From positions 59,219,369 to 59,283,368 of the forward strand of contig OX442314.1 of assembly GCA_949358305.1 (NCBI GenBank): 64,000 nucleotides of DNA, written 5' to 3'. Position 1 is the first letter of the stretch. Each line of letters begins with the position of its first letter. Source of the stretch: Strigamia acuminata. Lineage: Eukaryota > Arthropoda > Chilopoda > Geophilomorpha > Linotaeniidae. Shown here one piece after another: positions 32,486 through 62,898 of the stretch. Position numbers and translations under genes: made by a program. Under the pieces are notes generated by a model. That model searched no databases. It worked only from the letters and a program-made list of their open reading frames with translations, and was not told where the DNA came from.

Positions 32486-34410
32486 ACATACTGCGGAAGA
32501 AATACAGCAGTGAACTCCAGATCGAGTGCCATCAATCAGATAATTAATTGTAATAATAATAATACCGGTAATTATTTTTCAGTTAAAAGCCATCAAAGTG
32601 GAAATCTTAATCTTGCATCCAGAAATAAAACAAATAAAATATTAAGAGTTAGCAATTTAAATTAAATTAATTGCAGTCCATAAAATATTATCCAATGTAA
32701 AAAATTCCAGAGCGCCTAAAAAAAGCTTGTTCTGATGTAAATATGCTTAATTAAGGCATTTCATAAATGGATGCATTAAATATCAAAGCATAAAATTACT
32801 TCAATGATCTTTGGTGGCAGAAAAAACCTTTAAACTGGAAGAAAATAAATCAATTAGATGCAGGGATTTTAAAACGAAAATGGAAAAAATATATTCAATT
32901 TTCTCCAATACAGAATCACACTCTTTAAAGGCGATTTTATCACCACGATGGACCTGTCAAAGGAATAGAACAAATTGAAACCTGTAGACCAGCTAAATAC
33001 CAATCGACTCGCAAACTAACAATTAAATTGAATCAAATGTTACATCTGATAAATGCAGACTAACAGAACCAATATTCTCTCTCCAATGTTCTGTGTGATA
33101 AATGCCACATTCATTTATAGAATGCAGACTAACAGAACCACATTGTACGCATTGGTATGATAAATGCTACACTCATTTATGACATGCAGACTAACAGAAC
33201 CATATTGTACTCACTGGTTCGTGTGAATTATAAACCAGAACAGAAATACCAAACACCAGAGCTCTCATTTAGCACCAACTGTAACGAGTCCAGTGGACCA
33301 GGGGCAACCACGAGGAGGTAGAGAGTTGGATTTCCTGCCCCCAATTCAAACTTTGAAAAATAAAACGATAAAAAGATCGATAAACTTACTTGAATGAATG
33401 CGGGATATTTTTATCGCTGTCGTTTCAACGGCTTGGAATGAACTGTAGAAATCGTTAGCGTGGTCCGCGTGAAAATGGCGTCACGAGCAATCTAGGAAAG
33501 AAAATAACATTTTAACACAGAAATAATATCAATACGAACCTAATGAACATGAAATTACACACAAATGGATTCGATGCTAAAGGATTTTGAAGATAAATGA
33601 CAGAAACTTACGACTTGCGGAACGAAGCTGTCCTCAACTAACAAATGGCGCTAACGGAAGTGGAGTGATGAAGGGATAAAGCTAATAAGAGCTCAGCTGG
33701 TGGATTGGTTGAATTATCTGAGTCATTACTTTTTGATTTTCTTCACAATCTGTAGAATAAAATAAAATAAAACGTGTGTGGGGTTTCAACCAGATATTTC
33801 TCCTGATGAGCGCGAGCAGCGAAAACGATTTTAGACTGGTCTTGCAAACTGCACACGGCTTCAATCGCACCGAAGAAAAACGCCGAAAAACAAGCGACTG
33901 AAACACTGAAATAAATAAAGTAAATTTGCTCGTTAAAAACAACTCGTGCTTACACATCTGAGGAAATTATACGTACGATTCAAGAGTGATTTTTCCGACC
34001 GGAGTTTTGCATCCCATCCAATCCTTTGTCTGTATCGTGACTACGGGGTTCACAGACGTGAATCATGGGCATCGTTCTCGACAGAACGAATCTTTACGTT
34101 TTAGCACATCTCCGTATGGTAGCCTAGAAGGATCATTCCTCCGATACAGTTACCTCCACATTTACCAGCAAGAACCAGATAAATGGCAGAAACTTAAATA
34201 ACATTTTCGTGTTAAATAATGTGATCCTTGTTGACTGTTCGGGTTTTCGGGGTGTGTTAGGGGGAAAACCCGATCGAATACCACATTCTGCTACAGGAAT
34301 ATGGTCCCAATAATGGAAATTGTTGTTTAAAACTGTTTACCGCTATTTTATCTTTGTTGTTTTTCTCAAAATGTAATCTAAATTATAAAAAATAAAACGT
34401 ATTTACGGTA
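32486..34410. repeat. Unclassified dispersed repeat, copy 2
   Basis: Matches 8823-10330 over most of its length in the same orientation, but is ~400 bp longer. It carries three copies (33049-33225) of a ~60-bp tandem unit around GCAGACTAACAGAACCA, against two in copy 1, and has an extra block near 33650-33900. No intact ORF is present. Confidence 0.65.
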
Positions 34411-34533
34411 CAAAAAATGTTTTCATAATCCAGGATGCATCTTTCGTTTATCGGTTACAGCAAGGACTGAAAAAAGCAACCGCTTCCTGAATAAAACAAA
34501 ATGGCAGTTGAGGCCACATTATTTTTACGGACT

Positions 34534-35770
34534 GGCTATTTCCACCCCCTAGAGGGTGAAAATAGAATCGGGGCTATTTCCACCCCCTTTTGAGAAGCGC
34601 ATTTGATTGGCTGATTTCACCCACTGATCATCGTTTTCTTCAAATACAAGTGTTTTTCATCGTTTTCTTCAAATGCAAGTGTTTTTCATCGTTTTCTTCA
34701 AATTCAAGTGTTTTTCATCGTTTTCTTCAAATGCAAGTGTTTTTCATCGTTTTCTTCAAATTCAAGTGTTTTTCATCGTTTTCTTCAAATGCAAGTGTTT
34801 TTCATCGTTTTCTTCAAATTCAAGTGTTTTTAATCGTTTTCTTCAAATGCAAGTGTTTTTCATCGTTTTCTTCAAATGCAAGTGTTTTTCATCGTTTTCT
34901 TCAAATTCAAGTGTTTTTCATCGTTTTCTTCAAATGCAAGTGTTTTTCATCGTTTTCTTCAAATTCAAGTGTTTTTCATCGTTTTCTTCAAATGCAAGTG
35001 TTTTTCATCGTTTTCTTCAAATTCAAGTGTTTTTAATCGTTTTCTTCAAATGCAAGTGTTTTTCATCGTTTTCTTCAAATGCAAGTGTTTTTCATCGTTT
35101 TCTTCAAATTCAAGTGTTTTTGATCGTTTGTTCCATTTCTTGCTTGATTTTTATCAATTTGTTCCATTACTAGTTTAATTTTCATCGTTTTGTGCAATTA
35201 AAAATTGTTTTCATTGTTTTTAATTTCACAGAACAATAAAAATCAAACTAGAAATGAATCAAAATGATGAAAATCAAACTAGAAATGGAACAAATTGATG
35301 AAAATCAAACAAAAAAATGGAACAAATTGATGAAAATCAAACAAAAAAATGGAAGAAAACGATGAAAACCACAATTGAATTGTGGTATTTGCGGTATATG
35401 CAGAATATCCGTTATTTGCAGAATATGCGGTATTTGCGGTATTACGGTATACCGTTTTTCGATATTTTTGGGAATACTGCGGTATTCCCTCGTGAAAGAA
35501 ATACCGCGGTACGGTATTACGCTACCGCACACAAGGCTATTTAACATGTTTTTATCAGTGGGTGGAAATAGCCACCAAGATATTTCCACCCTCCAAGGGG
35601 GTGGAAATAACTCAAATAAGATATTTCCACTCTCCAAGGTGGTGAAAATAACTCAAATAAGATATTTCCACCCTCCAAGGGGGTGGAAATAGCCTATATC
35701 CTATTTTCACCCTCTAGGGGGTGGAAATAGCCCAGATTCTATTTTCACCCTCTAGGGGGTGGAAATAGCC
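34534..35770. mobile_element. Foldback-type element with GGCTATTTCCACCCCC ends
   Basis: The left end GGCTATTTCCACCCCCTAGA and the following GGGTGAAAATAGAAT recur as the reverse complement at 35740-35770. The right arm has the unit several times in tandem (35560-35770), each itself a near-palindrome of CTATTTTCACCCTCTAGGGG type. Between the ends lie a 29-bp minisatellite and, at 35225-35370, inverted copies of its TTGTTCCATTTC flank. The region is noncoding; long apparent frames are translations of the minisatellite. No clear target duplication was found. Confidence 0.65.
34630..35120 (+). repeat. 29-bp minisatellite with a 58-bp superperiod
   Basis: About 17 units of TGTTTTTCATCGTTTTCTTC plus AAATGCAAG or AAATTCAAG. 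The G/T variant alternates through most of the array, giving a 58-bp higher-order unit, with a few runs of two G-type units. Confidence 0.95.
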
Positions 35771-36055
35771 ACCGCCTTATTTTTATCGTAGCCCAAGATC
35801 CAAGGCTGTACACATATCTTATATCTCATCTCCTTTTATTACACGTAGAATAGCGGTAAATTCTATTTAATGGATTAAAAATACATAAACTGATGGAATC
35901 TGTAATAGTAAACAATCACCGATGAGACTACCGTAGGGTTACGTGTATAATACGTTACAGCTGTCTACCGACACGTACCACCGACGTCCCCGACATTCAC
36001 ACTACTTAAAGGGAATGTGCCCACTCACAAAGTATTCCGTTCATTGCTCTCCATA
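35771..36055. other. 5' region of the zinc-finger gene
   Basis: Noncoding. A TATA-like CTTAAAG at about 36005 lies 50 bases before the chosen ATG and a CATTCATT-like initiator candidate near 36040. Weak evidence for a core promoter. Confidence 0.3.
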
Positions 36056-37051
36056 ATGGACAATTTGATTAACGATGAAAACGATGTCAACAATTTCAAA
36101 TGCCTGATTTGCAAGACGTTTACTACGGGAGTAGTCGCGTTTCAGCAACATCTCGCGGGCTCGAAGCACCAAAAGAAACTCAAAGCGATTCAATCGCTAG
36201 AACCGAATACGATCGAAGGATCCATCAACATCGACGACCCGTTTCCCTTCGCCTGCACAGCTTGCAACAAAAAATTCACCGGCAAAGAACCTCACCAACA
36301 ACATCTCAACAGTGCAGAACACGCGAAAAAAGCGCAGAACAAACCGAATTCTGAAAACCGCATCGACGGTGCATTTCCATTCGCCTGCGAAACTTGCGCC
36401 AAGAACTTCACGGGCGACGAACCCTACAAACAGCATTTGGCCAGCGCGCTGCACTTGAAAAAAGCGCAGAATTTGCTAGAAGACACCTTCCCGTTCGCTT
36501 GCGACACTTGCGACAAGAAATTCAACGGCAAAGAGCCGTACGACCAGCATTTGGCCAGCGCGCTGCATTTGCGAAAAGCGATTTTGAAAACTCTGAGCGG
36601 GATTGAAAACGAGGCTACGGAGAGTTCGATTTCAATGGCCGACGCGAGTTTACCGTTTCCGTTTTCCTGTTTGGTGTGCGATAAGAAGTTTAGCGGCGAA
36701 ATACCGTATAAAGAGCATATGGAGAGCGCTGTGCACGTTAAGAAAGCTAATTTAGATCCGAATGAGGTTTTTTCTTGCGCCGAATGCGAAGTGACGTTGA
36801 GCGGTCCGATTCCTTACCAGCAGCACTTGCATGGCATCAAGCACGCGATAGCGATCGCCGGGCCTGGGATGGCGAGTGTGTTGAAGGTGAGGCGTCAGTT
36901 GGAGTATTTTAAAGGGGGGCATCGACCCGAAGATATTCGGTGTTGCCGAGTCGATGAGCCTTTGGGTGAAGAGATGTTTGCATCTCCCTGGATACGCGAC
37001 GAGGCGCAAGAATGTGCTGATAGAGAATTTTTGGATTTGTTATGTAATTGA
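36056..37051 (+). CDS. Multi-zinc-finger protein with U1-type C2H2 fingers (331 aa, intronless)
   Basis: I start at the ATG at 36056 (MDNLINDENDVN); the frame is open upstream but only with non-ATG codons. Six fingers follow the U1-like pattern C-x2-C-x12-H-x5-H: CLIC...HLAGSKH, CTAC...HLNSAEH, CETC...HLASALH, CDTC...HLASALH, CLVC...HMESAVH and CAEC...HLHGIKH. The repeated FPFAC-x-x-C core shows that the middle fingers arose by tandem duplication. U1-type fingers with H-x5-H spacing are found in dsRNA-binding proteins such as ZNF346/JAZ, so RNA binding is plausible. The C-terminal ~65 residues have no known domain. It lies 550 bp upstream of vinculin on the same strand, with no sign of co-transcription. 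Confidence 0.88.
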   Translation: MDNLINDENDVNNFKCLICKTFTTGVVAFQQHLAGSKHQKKLKAIQSLEPNTIEGSINIDDPFPFACTACNKKFTGKEPHQQHLNSAEHAKKAQNKPNSENRIDGAFPFACETCAKNFTGDEPYKQHLASALHLKKAQNLLEDTFPFACDTCDKKFNGKEPYDQHLASALHLRKAILKTLSGIENEATESSISMADASLPFPFSCLVCDKKFSGEIPYKEHMESAVHVKKANLDPNEVFSCAECEVTLSGPIPYQQHLHGIKHAIAIAGPGMASVLKVRRQLEYFKGGHRPEDIRCCRVDEPLGEEMFASPWIRDEAQECADREFLDLLCN

Positions 37052-37602
37052 TGGTAGTAAGAAAAGGTGATTGCCATCTGTGATGAGAAAAGGAACTAAT
37101 TTTTTTTTTAAATGTTGGCACAAGATCAAGGTTGTTTTTATTTTTGATTACAAAATGTTGAGTAGGTTAGTATAAGTGGGGAAACCCACTTATATAAGAG
37201 GCTCGATTTCTTTTCCTCAGATTGTGTATGGGACAAGGCCAAGTCATCCGTTTCTCCTTTTAAGGGTGCGGTGATGGAGATGCTCCGTTTCAAGCTTTCC
37301 GGATATTATTATCTGCTCGTATCAAAAGTGCAGCACTGTTATTTCAAGCAGAATTGTGGATTTATTAACTGGTCGATTTGATACATCAGTTTCAGGTATT
37401 TCAATTATATTTTAGTGTTAATTTATAAGGAAGATGTAGCGATGCTTTACTTGCGTGAAGCGGTTGTTTATAAAAAGCGATGCTGGATGAATGGAGCGAA
37501 ATGAGAGAAGACAGCGAGTGAAATTTTATCTTTATTTTTATTTATTTTTTTTAAATTTTCATTCAAGAAAATTTGTATTCAGCGTGAATTAGTGCGACAG
37601 CC
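37052..37602 (+). promoter_or_regulatory. Intergenic region with candidate vinculin core promoter
   Basis: CTTATATAAGAGG at 37189-37201 is a good TATA box, and TCAGATT at 37217 lies ~27 bp downstream, the expected initiator position. About 380 bp of leader would then precede the vinculin ATG; it could contain an intron. No experimental support. Confidence 0.4.
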
Positions 37603-57856
<20,254 letters not shown>

Positions 57857-57937
57857 GTTCCTTCCGAAACAACACGCTATTTTCAAAGAAGATATTTATT
57901 TATTTTTTGTATATAGCCAAGAGTTGCTTTTATGAAG

Positions 57938-58215
57938 CGCCGTATTTTACAGACCATAAGATGCACTTTTTTACCTTGAAGAGTGGACCAAAAATTGGGG
58001 TGCGCTTATACGTTACACCATTATTTGGGTATATAAACCCCATCACCAATTCTAATGAATATCAATTCAATAGTGTAGCATTTAAAACTAGAAAATGAAT
58101 GTACAAAAAATATTTTTTTTTATAAAAAATGTCTGTCTCATCATCGAAACACTTTTTTTCTTAAAAATTAACTGATTAATTTGAGGGGTGCATTGTATGG
58201 TCTGTAAAATATGGT
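57938..58215. mobile_element. Short MITE with ~27-bp inverted repeats
   Basis: CCGTATTTTACAGACCATAA at 57940 is mirrored by TTGTATGGTCTGTAAAATAT at 58190. About 275 bp, noncoding, directly downstream of the vinculin stop, so it may lie in the 3' UTR. Confidence 0.75.
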
Positions 58216-59139
58216 AGTTTAATATTTGATCAGATATTTAATCAGATATTATACAGGATGTTCACAAAGTCTTTAGACAATATTATCTGATATAACAATT
58301 GATATTGATGAGTAGTTTTGGTTAAATAAAAGAAAATATGTTCAGTTAATTTTGTTAAGTTTGTTTGTAATAGGAAAGAAAACATTATAAGCCTCATTAC
58401 ATACATTATTAGCAGTTTTTGTGAAAGTTTCGAATTCCACGACACTACCGCCAATGGTAAAAGTTTTTATCGCCAAATAGACACAGCTAATCAAAAAACT
58501 ATCAAACTGTTACTGCCAATTTTTTACAGCAAAGCTAAAGCTGCAAACACAATGGGTACAAATGGGACATGTTGCAAAGGATGAAGACTTATACATTTTC
58601 CCATGCTATTTCGAAAATAAAAATGTAAAAACACTTGGAAATATTAAACACAGAATAAAACACTTTTGAGTTTTTAACTTTAACATTTAAACTTTATACT
58701 TTAAAATTATAGCTCAAGTTTTGGCCACCTTTATTGTTGTAAATCAAAGGTTTGCTCACCCTTCTCTCCAGGTATAATTTGTAAAAACATTATCAGTGAA
58801 AAATTTTGGCTTTTATATACATTTAATCCGTAACCAACATGTGCTAAAAATGCTTTTCTCTATCTCGAATTAAGATTTGTAAATTTTGAAACCAGTCTCA
58901 TTCGACTGGAAATTAAAATTTTCTGATTTCAGATGAATAACCTCTAGCCAGTAATTACGATACCGAGACTTGACTACTATCAAGATTGTTTTAAATTTCC
59001 TTTAATGTAATGACATGAATTAAAATATTAAACTATTACAGTACTATGTTATTATTTGTTTTTAATTTTAATTTTTTTGGCCAAACTCGAATGTTCAAAC
59101 AACAACAGTGACTTCCACATCACTTTATCTCTCAACATG
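58216..59139. other. AT-rich intergenic region
   Basis: Noncoding. TATACAGGATGTTCACAAAG at 58248 resembles a mariner-like terminal repeat without a visible partner. It includes the 3' flank of MED31, where an ATTAAA-type signal on the minus strand near 59060 could serve for polyadenylation. Confidence 0.4.
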
Positions 59140-59595
59140 TCACTCGTTGATTTCTTCAAAGTCTCTTGGTTTTAGTCCTCCACTAAATTGTGTTGGCGAA
59201 CTGGGAACGTCCATTCTTCTCGACTTAGTCTGGCTCGCCGCTTGCATCTCTTGTTCAATCCTCTCCCTCTTCCTCGTGTTCTGTTGCCAATGCAAAAGTT
59301 GTTGATCCTCGACAAACTTGGCACATTGCTGGTTCGCAATCTCCGTTCGAAAACGCTCGTGTTGCAACAGCTCCAGAAAATGAAGACACGCCGGGAAGCG
59401 CAAGTATTTCGCGTACATCGGTTCTTTCCAGTACTGTAAATAACCGAGGTAATTCACGAACGATTTTTGACTAAAATAGCCTCTCTGCGCCAGAAAGTTG
59501 AGGTAGTTGGGGTTGGCTAAACATTGCACGAACTCAAGTTCTATTTGGAATTGAACTCGTTCTTCTTCGCTTTCGGTTCGATTTTGATGATCCAT
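59140..59595 (-). CDS. MED31: Mediator complex subunit 31
   Basis: 151 codons, one exon, ATG at 59595. The core is a near-textbook Med31/Soh1 domain: FQIELEFVQCLANPNYLNFL, AQRGYFSQKSFVNYLGYLQY, WKEPMYAKYLRFPACLHFLE and CAKFVEDQQLLHWQ. Human MED31 is 131 residues; the extra length is a polar C-terminal tail (MDVPSSPTQFSGGL). The protein binds the middle module of Mediator and supports RNA polymerase II initiation. The lack of introns contrasts with vinculin. It is divergently transcribed from the MIF4G gene 270 bp away. Confidence 0.97.
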   Translation of the reverse strand: MDHQNRTESEEERVQFQIELEFVQCLANPNYLNFLAQRGYFSQKSFVNYLGYLQYWKEPMYAKYLRFPACLHFLELLQHERFRTEIANQQCAKFVEDQQLLHWQQNTRKRERIEQEMQAASQTKSRRMDVPSSPTQFSGGLKPRDFEEINE

Positions 59596-59865
59596 GATTA
59601 AGATGAAAACTTACAGCTTGACAACGACCAGATGTCCTAACCACGCGCTAATACAAGAAAACAAGCATCGACGACCTTTCATACGTTGGTAAAACGTCCG
59701 GTAAACGTCCCCAAATTAAAATGCCCTTAGAATAAACGTATAAACATCGTAACCGACGTTCGCGTATATAAAGAAGACAACAAACAACGACAATCAATTC
59801 ATTCAGAATACAGATTCGTTCCGACCGTCATTTCTTCCACTTATTACGACAACGATACCATTGTA
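59596..59865. promoter_or_regulatory. Shared promoter of MED31 and the MIF4G gene
   Basis: A 270-bp divergent intergenic region. A TATA box, GTATATAAAG at 59763-59772, faces the + strand gene and an initiator-like TCATTCAG lies ~28 bp downstream near 59800. No TATA is evident for MED31. Confidence 0.65.
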
Positions 59866-60726
59866 ATGGCAGAACGAAGCACTTTTTCATCCATTAGACA
59901 AAAACGCGGCTGTCTTCGACAACAGACGCAAAGGCCAGTTCCAGCTAGCAACAATTTGCCCACTCCCAGACCGGTAGCCGTGAATAGACGTGGCTGTCTT
60001 AGACACCGATGCGCAATCCGAAGTCCCACCGAAACTCTCTTGTCACCGTTCGCTGAAGAGTTCATTCCTAGAGAAACCAACAACACATCGACGATTCAAC
60101 AAGACATTCGCCATTTGCTCTCGGATTTGGCGTTTACTGCCGAATCGTTCGACGAATACATGCCCGTATTTATAGGAATGCTGAGTGGTTTCGCCGACCA
60201 GCACGACGTCGTCCGGTCGGTGGCCAACACGATCTTCGAGACGTGCGTTTCGTTGTATCGCTTGCGATGCATCGGAGCGAATTTGTGCAATTGTTTGTCG
60301 CAAAACATCGTGTCGGGCGAGTCGGTGAAGACATTCCGCAAGTTTCTGCTGGACAGATGCCAGGAAGAGTTCGGCAACGCCAGAGAGACGTTGCGGACCA
60401 ATGCAGACTGGCTGCACGGATTCGTTCATTTTGTGTGCGAGCTCTTCCTGCATTTGGCGTTGCCAAATGGTGACAAATGCGACGCCCTGGGACTGGCTGT
60501 GTGCGAATTGTTGGCATTACTGATGGAATTTCCGGACACTTTCAATTGCATTTGCGTTGGTCACGTATTGGAATTGGCCGGGCAGGACTTGCAGGTTTCT
60601 TTCAAGTCTGAATTTGAGGAAATTATTGTGCACATTAATGCCGTTTTGCACACCGATTTGAGCCAGGATGTAAAAACAATGATGACTCAGATTGTCGACA
60701 AACTGTGCCCTCTAGATATTAAGTAA
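59866..60726 (+). CDS. MIF4G-domain protein (PAIP1/MIF4GD-like)
   Basis: 286 codons, one exon, starting MAERSTFSSIRQKRG. The N-terminal ~75 residues are basic with a duplicated RGCLR motif (KRGCLRQQ, RRGCLRHR). Residues ~80-280 form an all-helical region with MIF4G character: FDEYMPVFIGMLSGFADQ, VVRSVANTIFETCVSLYRLR, VKTFRKFLLDRCQEEF, WLHGFVHFVCELFLHL and LGLAVCELLALLMEF. MIF4G domains occur in eIF4G, PAIP1 and SLIP1/MIF4GD, which act in translation through eIF4A, eIF3 or stem-loop-binding protein. Which of these it matches best I cannot say. It is polyadenylated probably at AATAAA 60764. Confidence 0.8.
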   Translation: MAERSTFSSIRQKRGCLRQQTQRPVPASNNLPTPRPVAVNRRGCLRHRCAIRSPTETLLSPFAEEFIPRETNNTSTIQQDIRHLLSDLAFTAESFDEYMPVFIGMLSGFADQHDVVRSVANTIFETCVSLYRLRCIGANLCNCLSQNIVSGESVKTFRKFLLDRCQEEFGNARETLRTNADWLHGFVHFVCELFLHLALPNGDKCDALGLAVCELLALLMEFPDTFNCICVGHVLELAGQDLQVSFKSEFEEIIVHINAVLHTDLSQDVKTMMTQIVDKLCPLDIK

Positions 60727-60763
60727 TCGCAAGCTCTTACCAAGAAAAAAATTTATACAAGTG

Positions 60764-60769
60764 AATAAA
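60764..60769 (+). terminator. Polyadenylation signal of the MIF4G gene
   Basis: AATAAA 38 bases after the stop codon. Confidence 0.6.
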
Positions 60770-61720
60770 ATCAATTTAACAACATAAATGAAAATTAATT
60801 TAGAATTCCATTATTCCCGCGCATTTTCCTTAATTCCTTTGTTTTACTGAAATTGTAGTGTTTTCTTTGTTTAATATAAATAAATATGTATTCATTTGAA
60901 CCTCAATTCAGCATCATTATCTACTGGCCAAAATTTAGATAGAAGACCTGAAACGGCATTCAACTGATTCCACCACTTAAACTCCAGGAGAGAATTGTAA
61001 ATGGCGGACGGTCAGTCGGTCAGACTTTTTATGCAGCAGGAATGAATTAGATTTATTACAGTGGCAATACTTGCATTTTTCTTTTTGCATCGACCAGAAC
61101 TGTTAAACTGAAGAAACCCCTGACGAAGCCCCTAAAAGGTTCCTTGAAACAGTACGATCAGAAAAAAATTATTTATTGACTTAAACTGTTGCAAATGCTC
61201 GACTCGACTGTTGAAAAAAAATACACAATTTATTTTTTTTATTCGAGCTAGATGTTGCTGAGCAGTCCACAGGGCAGTGCCCTTGATGCCCATGCAGTGA
61301 GCTGGAGTTGAAGACGGTTAACCTTCTGGCAGTTGTTATAACTGATTCTATAACAACTGAATGTACCCCCTTAGTGCATTTAGTTTGCTGCCCTAATTAT
61401 TTTTAAAGGTTCGCACTAGTGTCCTCTTGGCTGTTGCTTACCATTTTGAATTTGACTTATCACTATTTGTTTGATGCCTTCTGGTGGCAGATTAAGTACT
61501 AACAGTGCCACTCTCCATAGAACAAAGTGCAGCGATCCGGGTCTTCTATTTAATATTCGGGTTAAATACTAAATAATCACCTTTGAGATGCCTTATTATA
61601 GGACCTCTACTCAACGACCAAAGTTGTCATGAGGAAATGAATTTTCAAGAAAATAAAGAAATGAAAGGATAATAATGAAATGGGCAAAATATCTTTTCAA
61701 ATACACACTCACGGTTTGTT
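60770..61720. other. AT-rich intergenic region, no gene seen
   Basis: No coding region or clear repeat. Second AATAAA-type sequences occur near 60880. Confidence 0.45.
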
Positions 61721-61739
61721 GACTCCAAATATGGCGTCG

Positions 61740-61935
61740 CGTGAGCGAGGATTTTGGCAGAGTAAACTCGATGCCACAATCTTCCTCAACTCAAGCACAC
61801 AGTTTTGACTTCCGTGGAGCAAGCTCAACACAGAAATCACTTCTACACACAGTTATCTTAGTAGAGTAAACTCAACACAAAGATTCTCCTCAATTGACAG
61901 AGCAAGCTCTATGTCAATTCACACAGAAGTAAATG
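61740..61935 (+). repeat. Degenerate ~65-bp tandem repeat (GAGTAAACTCAACAC)
   Basis: Three or four diverged copies of GAGTAAACTCAACACAAAGA with TTCTCCTCAA-like continuation (61760, 61818, 61865, 61900). Confidence 0.6.
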
Positions 61936-62243
61936 GTTTTGATCACACTCAGTAATCAAAGCAGTAATCAAAGCAGGCACGGTTGTGAAGTTGTTGGAAG
62001 CAGAATCAAGAGTGATCAGAGTGTGCCAAAATAATTTGACTTGTCGTGATTCGACTTTGTGGTTAAAGATAATAAATAATACACTCGGGAATACAATATA
62101 CTTCAAATACTGCTTTATTAAAACACGCTTACTAATACAAATATAAGTTAAGATGTTTCCTGTGGTGGTCCTCGGATTCGGCTGCGAATACAAGTTGCCG
62201 CTAAACAATGGCGGATCCAATTGTCTAGTCCTACGCGTGGTCT

Positions 62244-62672
62244 GTGTTTGTTGTCTAGGGTATTTCCACGTGTTATTATGAACACGCGAGGATTCGCTTT
62301 CTCGTGCGAATTAAACGAATATCGTTCGGATATTTATTCTAGCGTAGTTTGGCTACGCTAAATAAATGTGGCTGTTGTACAGTTGAATGGTCAGCGGGCA
62401 CCGGTCCTCGATCAATCCGTGAAACGGCCTGAAAGGTGAGGTAAATGGTGCTCTTGCTGAGATTGGTGTAACTGTAGTGTCGTTTCCGGTCAAGCGTTGG
62501 CGTTATATATTAACCGGAAATGACGTCATATGCAAATCATTGTGATTATGCAGGCTCGCAGAAACGAGAGACTAGCCAGTCTATTCACCGTTCCTGGCGC
62601 ACTCTAGTGTCAAGAATTAATAATGAGATAATTACCACTAATTATATCTTCTGGTGATGCCGAATCACCACA
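62244..62672 (-). repeat. 3' LTR of a second minus-strand LTR element (distal end uncertain)
   Basis: On the minus strand it starts TGTGGTGATTCGGC at 62672, right after a purine-rich tract. Promoter-like sites at 62502-62537 and an AATAAA at 62333-62338 fit U3 and R. The end at 62244 (...GACAACAAACA) is a guess based on a CA end; it could extend to ~61690. The partner LTR is outside the window. Confidence 0.5.
62502..62537 (-). promoter_or_regulatory. Compact LTR promoter: octamer, CRE, Ets and TATA
   Basis: Reading the minus strand: ATTTGCAT (octamer), TGACGTCA (CRE), TTCCGG (Ets) and TTAATATATAAC (TATA) within 36 bp. Order and spacing are those of a strong RNA polymerase II promoter in U3 of the LTR. 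Sites are exact matches to consensus; activity is inference. Confidence 0.6.
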
Positions 62673-62690
62673 CGTCCCTCCCCGAGAATG
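62673..62690 (-). other. Polypurine tract of minus-strand LTR element
   Basis: On the minus strand CTCGGGGAGGGACG ends at the LTR start. Confidence 0.55.
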
Positions 62691-62898
62691 AACTATCGGG
62701 ACCCTCTAAATAACAATGGAAAAACATCATCTCAGAAAACAAATGCTTTTATTATAGTGAGGATGAGGCGATGAATAAAAATTATTATACACTTTAAAAT
62801 TTACTATATGTTTTTAAATAAGAGAATTGCTCGTAAAGACATGATTAACTTATGACTAGAAAGGATTTTCCTTTTTACAAGAGCTATCGGAAGGTGTT

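Noticed and set aside
34630-35120. CRISPR-like regular array
   Set aside because: Units are directly adjacent with no unique spacers, and this is a eukaryotic genome.
34590-35178. Three long overlapping + strand frames of FFIVFFKCKCFSSFSSN type
   Set aside because: They are the three-frame translation of the 29-bp minisatellite; 29 is not a multiple of three, so the frames cycle. Not genes.
36017-36055. Upstream start of the zinc-finger protein at 36017
   Set aside because: That codon is GTG; the first ATG at 36056 gives a normal start.
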